From assembly GCA_038211505.1 (NCBI GenBank), contig JBBQVO010000060.1, positions 1-17,125 of the forward strand: DNA of 17,125 nucleotides, given 5' to 3'. This DNA is from JBBQVO01 sp038211505 (GTDB taxonomy: Bacteria; Chloroflexota; Dehalococcoidia; DSTF01; JACRBR01). A program made the position numbers and the translations under genes. Below are positions 13,779 to 17,125 of this stretch, piece by piece. A model generated the notes under the pieces. The model was not told where the DNA came from, made no database searches, and saw nothing but the letters and a program-made list of their open reading frames with translations. Within the stretch, counting starts at the first letter, position 1. Each line of letters begins with the position of its first letter.

Positions 13779-13886
13779 GTCATTCGGAGCACAACATGCC
13801 TGTCATTCCGAGCGCGGACGACCTGTTATCCCGCGCGAAGCCGACCTGTCATTCCGAGCGTAGCCGAGGAATCTCTCCGATGTCAC
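13779..13886. repeat. Interspersed repeat family A, tandem partial copies
   Basis: GTCATTC-type heads occur at about 13779, 13802 and 13848. The last continues through GCCGAGGAATCTCTCC to TGTCAC (13848-13886) and matches 1781-1819 at 37 of 39 bases. A TCCCGCGCGAA tract is also shared by both loci. In the rest of the 331-base mutS/exonuclease spacer I see only a short hairpin, GCCGCT (13921-13926) with AGCGGC (13931-13936), and the two flanking -10 boxes. Confidence 0.75.
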
Positions 13887-14041
13887 ACCGAATGCAGTCC
13901 CGCGATGATGAATAGCCCTCGCCGCTCGGCAGCGGCTTGAACAGACAGCGTCGAAGCTAGCCCGCGAGAGCTGAAACGCCGTCGCGACAAGTGAGACGCA
14001 CAGGTCAGATGAGTTTTCAGCGCCTTGCGCACGGCAACCGG

Positions 14042-14047
14042 TAAACT
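14042..14047 (+). promoter_or_regulatory. -10 candidate of the exonuclease gene, leaderless type
   Basis: TAAACT is followed by seven bases and ATG 14055, with no Shine-Dalgarno. The arrangement is the same as at mutS, which faces the other way. No good -35 is visible at 17-18 bases. Confidence 0.4.
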
Positions 14048-14054
14048 CCCCGAT

Positions 14055-15041
14055 ATGCTCCTCCTCCTCGACGGCAACAATCTGGCGTGGGCGGGCTTCT
14101 ACGCGCTCGAACGTGCGATGAAGCCGGAGACACCAGAGCGACGCGCGCGTGTCGCGATGCTCGGCCTCGCATCGATGATCCTCGGCGCGATAGCACGCGA
14201 CGGCGAGCCGCCGGGCGAGCGCGCGCCCGATGCGCGCGTCACGCCGGCCACTTCAGTGGCGATCTGCTTCGACCAGGGGCGGCCGCTGCGTCGGCGCGAG
14301 ATCTACCCGCCGTACCAGACGGGGCGCGAGGGTGATCCGAAGTTCATCGAGAATGAGCCGACGATCCTCGGCGCCATCGCTGAGTTCTGCACGATGGCCG
14401 AGAAGATGCTGCCCGTCGACGTCCTCCACGGCGCGAACACGGAGGCCGACGACCTGATCGCTGGCCTCGTGCACGATAAACCAAACGTAAAGAAGCGGAT
14501 CATTTCGACGGACCGGGACTTCTTGCAACTGATCGGCGCGAAGACGAGCGTGTATGCGCCGGTGAAGAAGCTCGTGATCACGGAGGACAACCTGTTCGCC
14601 GCCATGTTCCCGAAGAGCGACGGCGCGCAGCCGTTCCCACGCGAGCGCTTCCTCGACTACCGCGCGCTCACTGGCGACCCTTCCGACAATCTGCCGGGCG
14701 TCCATGGCGTCGGCCCGCAATCGGCCACCCGCCTCCTCGCCGCCGCCCCGCTCGACAGCTACTTCGGTGACGCCGCCGCCGTTCGCGCCGCGCTCGGCCG
14801 CAAGAGCGAGGCCGTCGAGCGGGCCTTCGCATCCGACGAAGCCCGCGCCATCGTCGACCGCAACCGCACGCTGATGGATCTCCGCCGCCCAGCGCCCTGC
14901 TGGTCCGACCTGCCGTCGTATACCACGCGTGGCACGTGGTGCCGCGACGACTTCAAAGGCTGGTACGAAGAAGAAAAGATCAGCGCCGTCGAACCAGAGT
15001 CGCTGTTCACGCGTCTGGAGTCGCTGGCGGCGGCGCGGTGA
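14055..15041 (+). CDS. Stand-alone 5'-3' exonuclease (PolI N-terminal / flap endonuclease type)
   Basis: 328 residues without a polymerase domain. ATG 14055 opens MLLLLDGNNLAW, the usual first strand; an in-frame TTG 30 bases upstream is unlikely because a -10-like box lies between. Acidic metal ligands are in place: Asp6, Asp73 (ICFDQG, followed by the basic RRREIYPPYQTGR arch), Glu130/Asp132/Asp133 (TEADDLIAG), Asp153/Asp155 (STDRDFLQL) and Asp208/Asp211 (TGDPSDNLPGVHGVG, the helix-hairpin-helix that grips duplex DNA). Family members remove 5' flaps and RNA primers. Against the PolI domain there is an extra charged stretch at about 46-64. It is divergent from mutS, adding to a local set of DNA-maintenance genes, but it has its own promoter. 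Confidence 0.92.
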   Translation: MLLLLDGNNLAWAGFYALERAMKPETPERRARVAMLGLASMILGAIARDGEPPGERAPDARVTPATSVAICFDQGRPLRRREIYPPYQTGREGDPKFIENEPTILGAIAEFCTMAEKMLPVDVLHGANTEADDLIAGLVHDKPNVKKRIISTDRDFLQLIGAKTSVYAPVKKLVITEDNLFAAMFPKSDGAQPFPRERFLDYRALTGDPSDNLPGVHGVGPQSATRLLAAAPLDSYFGDAAAVRAALGRKSEAVERAFASDEARAIVDRNRTLMDLRRPAPCWSDLPSYTTRGTWCRDDFKGWYEEEKISAVEPESLFTRLESLAAAR

Positions 15042-15076
15042 CATCGGCCCCGCTGCAAATTCGAACCAGACTCATC

Positions 15077-15102
15077 TTGACACCGCTCTTCGCGCTTAGA
15101 AT
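15077..15102 (+). promoter_or_regulatory. Possible ppdK promoter with short spacer
   Basis: A perfect -35 TTGACA (15077-15082) and TAGAAT (15097-15102) are only 14 bases apart. That is short for sigma70, so activity is uncertain. It would give a leader of about 265 bases before ppdK that includes the hairpins described below. Confidence 0.35.
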
Positions 15103-15218
15103 CAGCCACTCACGAACGCCACGATGCCTCTGGCAGCAGACGGTCGATCTCGTCAACAATGTACGGCGCGCCACGGGCATCCGGCGCGACATATCGGGCC
15201 GACCAGCGACGTTAGATG

Positions 15219-15306
15219 TAGGGACAGGTCTTCACACCTGTCCAGACGCGAGACGAGAGGTTCACCGTAAACCACGGGACAGGTCTGAAGACCTTGTCCG
15301 TACGGA
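15219..15306. repeat. Interspersed repeat family D, two palindromes in tandem
   Basis: GGACAGGT (15222-15229) pairs perfectly with ACCTGTCC (15236-15243). A second, imperfect copy at 15275-15301 has ACGGGACAGGTCT facing AGACCTTGTCCGT. Both share GGGACAGGTCT. Palindromes of this kind are typical of spacers that have gathered small repeats. Confidence 0.7.
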
Positions 15307-15338
15307 ACCCATCTCCGCACGGAGCTCTGAGACGACGC

Positions 15339-15356
15339 GGCGCCTGCGCGGGCGCC
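15339..15356 (+). promoter_or_regulatory. GC-rich hairpin just before ppdK
   Basis: GGCGCC (15339-15344) and GGCGCC (15351-15356) can form a six-base-pair stem 17 bases before ATG 15374. It could modulate access to the GA-rich ribosome site between. The rest of the 15042-15373 spacer shows only the repeat above and the promoter candidate. Confidence 0.35.
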
Positions 15357-15373
15357 TGAGGACGAGAGAGTCA

Positions 15374-17125
15374 ATGTCAACGAAGTACGTCTATCTCTTC
15401 CACGAGGGGCACAAGGACCAGAAGGAGCTGCTTGGCGGCAAGGGCGCGAATCTCGCCGAGATGACGAATCTCAATCTGCCGGTGCCGCCCGGGTTCACGA
15501 TCACCACGGCGGCATGCAACGCCTACACGAAGGCCGGCATGCAGCTGCCGAGCAGCCTGATGGATCAGGTGCGGCTCGCGCTGAAGACGACGGAGGATGC
15601 CGCCGGCAAGCAGTTCGGTGACCCCGCCGCGCCGCTGCTCGTATCGGTGCGCTCCGGCGCGAAGTTCTCGATGCCGGGGATGATGGACACCGTCCTCAAC
15701 CTCGGCCTCAACGAGCAGACGCTGCAGGGCCTCGTCGACGCGACCGGCGACGAGCGTTTCGCCTACGACGCCTACCGCCGCTTCGTGATGAGGTTCTCGG
15801 ACATCGTCCTCGATCTCGATCGCAAGAAGTTCGACGGCATCTTCAACGACGCCAAGAAGTCCGCCGGCGTCACCGAGGACTCCGAGCTCTCGCCCGACGC
15901 GCTGAAGGCCGTCGTCGCGCGCTTCAAGCAGCACGTCAAGTCCGAAACCGGCAACGACTTCCCGGACGAGCCGATGCAGCAGCTTGAGCTGGCCATCCGC
16001 GCCGTCTTCGACTCCTGGAACAACGAGCGGGCGTTCCGCTACCGCGAGATCGAGAAGATCCCGCACGATCTCGGCACCGCCGTGAACATCCAGACGATGG
16101 TCTTCGGGACTATGGGGCGCGATTCCGGCACGGGCGTCGCGTTCACGCGCGACTCATCGACGGGCGAGCGGAAGCTCACGGGTGAGTACCTGATCAACGC
16201 GCAGGGCGAAGACGTCGTCGCCGGCATCCGCACGCCGTCGGACATCAGCCAGCTTGAACGCGACAACCCACCCCTCTATAAGCAGTTCGCCGAAATATGC
16301 GAAACCCTCGAACAGCACTACCGCGACATGATGGACGTCGAGTTCACATTCGAGAAGGGCCGCCTCTACTTCCTCCAGTGCCGCGTCGCGAAGCGCGCGA
16401 CGAGCGCATCCGTGAAGATCGCCGTCGATATGGCGCGCGAGGGTCTGATCGATCGCAACGAAGCGATCCGCCGCGTCGAGCCGAAACGTCTCGATGATCT
16501 GCTGCACCCGCAGAGCGACCCGCGCGTGCAAACAGTGAACATCGGCGAAGTAGCGGACGCCGTGGCGACAGCCATCGGCGCGAAGCCGGCGATGCTCTAC
16601 GTCGACGGCAACGATGTGAAGACGATGTCCGCCGCTGACTGGCATAAGACAGCGCCGGAGGATCAGTCGGCGTTGCTCGGGCGCGCAAAGTTCGTCGAGA
16701 TCGCACGAGGTCTGCCCGCATCGCCGGGCGCGGCATCCGGCGCCATCGTCTTCGATCCCGACACGGCCGCCGAACGCGGCATCGGGCGCGGGGGCGCGGA
16801 CATCATTCTCGTCCGCGAAGAGACGTCGCCTGACGACATTCACGGCATGACGGCGTCGCGCGGAATCCTCACCGAGCGCGGCGGCATGAGCAGTCACGCC
16901 GCGCTTGTCGCGCGCGGCTTCGGCAAGCCATGCGTGGCGGGGTGCGAAGCGATCGAGGTTGACGAAGGGTCAAAGTCATTCAAGATCGCCGGCGTCACGA
17001 TCACGGAAGGTCAGACGCTGACGATCGACGGCTCCACAGGCCGCGTGCTGCTCGGCGCCATCCCGACGAGCGCGAGCGCGTTCTCATCTGAGCTGGACGA
17101 ACTGCTGAAGTGGGCCGACGAAGCG
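15374..17125 (+). CDS. ppdK: Pyruvate, phosphate dikinase, 3' end beyond window
   Basis: The 584 codons seen cover about two-thirds of the family's usual 870-900 residues. The enzyme interconverts pyruvate + ATP + Pi and PEP + AMP + PPi, in gluconeogenesis or PPi-linked glycolysis. ATG 15374 follows a GA-rich ribosome site. The ATP-grasp domain shows LLGGKGANLAEM (19-30), LLVSVRSGAKFSMPGMMDT, RDSGTGVAFTR, GEYLINAQGEDVVAG and YFLQCRVAKR. The swivelling domain begins GLPASPGAASG (446) and carries the phospho-carrier His508 in ERGGMSSHAALVARG. The PEP/pyruvate-binding barrel is mostly missing. Between LLHPQSDP and GLPASPG there are about 60 residues where the Clostridium enzyme has about 17, which shifts the catalytic His from the usual 455 or so. 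The frame stays open to the last base. Confidence 0.95.
   Translation, partial: MSTKYVYLFHEGHKDQKELLGGKGANLAEMTNLNLPVPPGFTITTAACNAYTKAGMQLPSSLMDQVRLALKTTEDAAGKQFGDPAAPLLVSVRSGAKFSMPGMMDTVLNLGLNEQTLQGLVDATGDERFAYDAYRRFVMRFSDIVLDLDRKKFDGIFNDAKKSAGVTEDSELSPDALKAVVARFKQHVKSETGNDFPDEPMQQLELAIRAVFDSWNNERAFRYREIEKIPHDLGTAVNIQTMVFGTMGRDSGTGVAFTRDSSTGERKLTGEYLINAQGEDVVAGIRTPSDISQLERDNPPLYKQFAEICETLEQHYRDMMDVEFTFEKGRLYFLQCRVAKRATSASVKIAVDMAREGLIDRNEAIRRVEPKRLDDLLHPQSDPRVQTVNIGEVADAVATAIGAKPAMLYVDGNDVKTMSAADWHKTAPEDQSALLGRAKFVEIARGLPASPGAASGAIVFDPDTAAERGIGRGGADIILVREETSPDDIHGMTASRGILTERGGMSSHAALVARGFGKPCVAGCEAIEVDEGSKSFKIAGVTITEGQTLTIDGSTGRVLLGAIPTSASAFSSELDELLKWADEA

Noticed and set aside
13779..13886. 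CRISPR array
   Set aside because: The GTCATTC repeats are unevenly spaced, diverged and without similar-length spacers. No cas gene is present.

Overview
The window is GC-rich, densely coded chromosomal DNA from a bacterium, probably a member of the Chloroflexota (Dehalococcoidia-like). That placement is inferred from the gene types (exported proteins with proline/threonine linkers, an isolated HNH nuclease, an actinobacterial-style dUTPase) and from the short interspersed repeats; no 16S or other marker is present. Nothing looks like a phage, plasmid, transposon or CRISPR locus. The only signs of mobility are short palindromic repeats in the spacers, one family of which also occurs inside mutS.

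Layout. 1-1658 (+): the 3' part of a CapA-type metallophosphatase, then an atypical SDR oxidoreductase. 1659-2113: a repeat-filled spacer. 2114-2647 (-): HNH endonuclease, divergent from a pair of DinB/maleylpyruvate-isomerase-like four-helix proteins (2797-3787, +). 3958-5298 (-): exported protein with a class-A beta-lactamase-like domain lacking the SxxK nucleophile motif, divergent from dut (5428-5865, +). 5985-7409 (+): tRNA-His, a membrane-anchored protein with a duplicated extracellular domain, and tRNA-Arg. 7642-8703 (+): a strongly structured 5' leader and an exported CAP-domain protein, followed by an exported S8 peptidase (8861-10267, +). 10452-13723 (-): mutS followed by a translationally coupled pyridoxamine-oxidase-like flavoprotein. 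14055-15041 (+): a stand-alone 5'-3' exonuclease divergent from mutS. 15374-17125 (+): the 5' two-thirds of pyruvate, phosphate dikinase, running off the end.

How the genes fit together. There is a loose DNA-maintenance group (HNH nuclease, dut, mutS, 5'-3' exonuclease) and a cell-surface group (CapA, beta-lactamase-like protein, duplicated-domain membrane protein, CAP protein, S8 peptidase). They are mostly separate one- or two-gene units, not one system. Two styles of gene start are visible. Most genes have a clear Shine-Dalgarno sequence, whereas dut, mutS and the exonuclease have a -10-like hexamer 6-7 bases before ATG and no Shine-Dalgarno, which suggests leaderless transcripts.

The items most worth a second look are the structured leader that can hide the CAP gene's ribosome-binding site, the interspersed repeat translated in frame inside MutS, the beta-lactamase-like protein without its catalytic Ser and Lys, an extra linker segment of about 45 residues in PPDK, and the internal duplication in the protein between the two tRNAs. 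I found no clear new multi-gene system.
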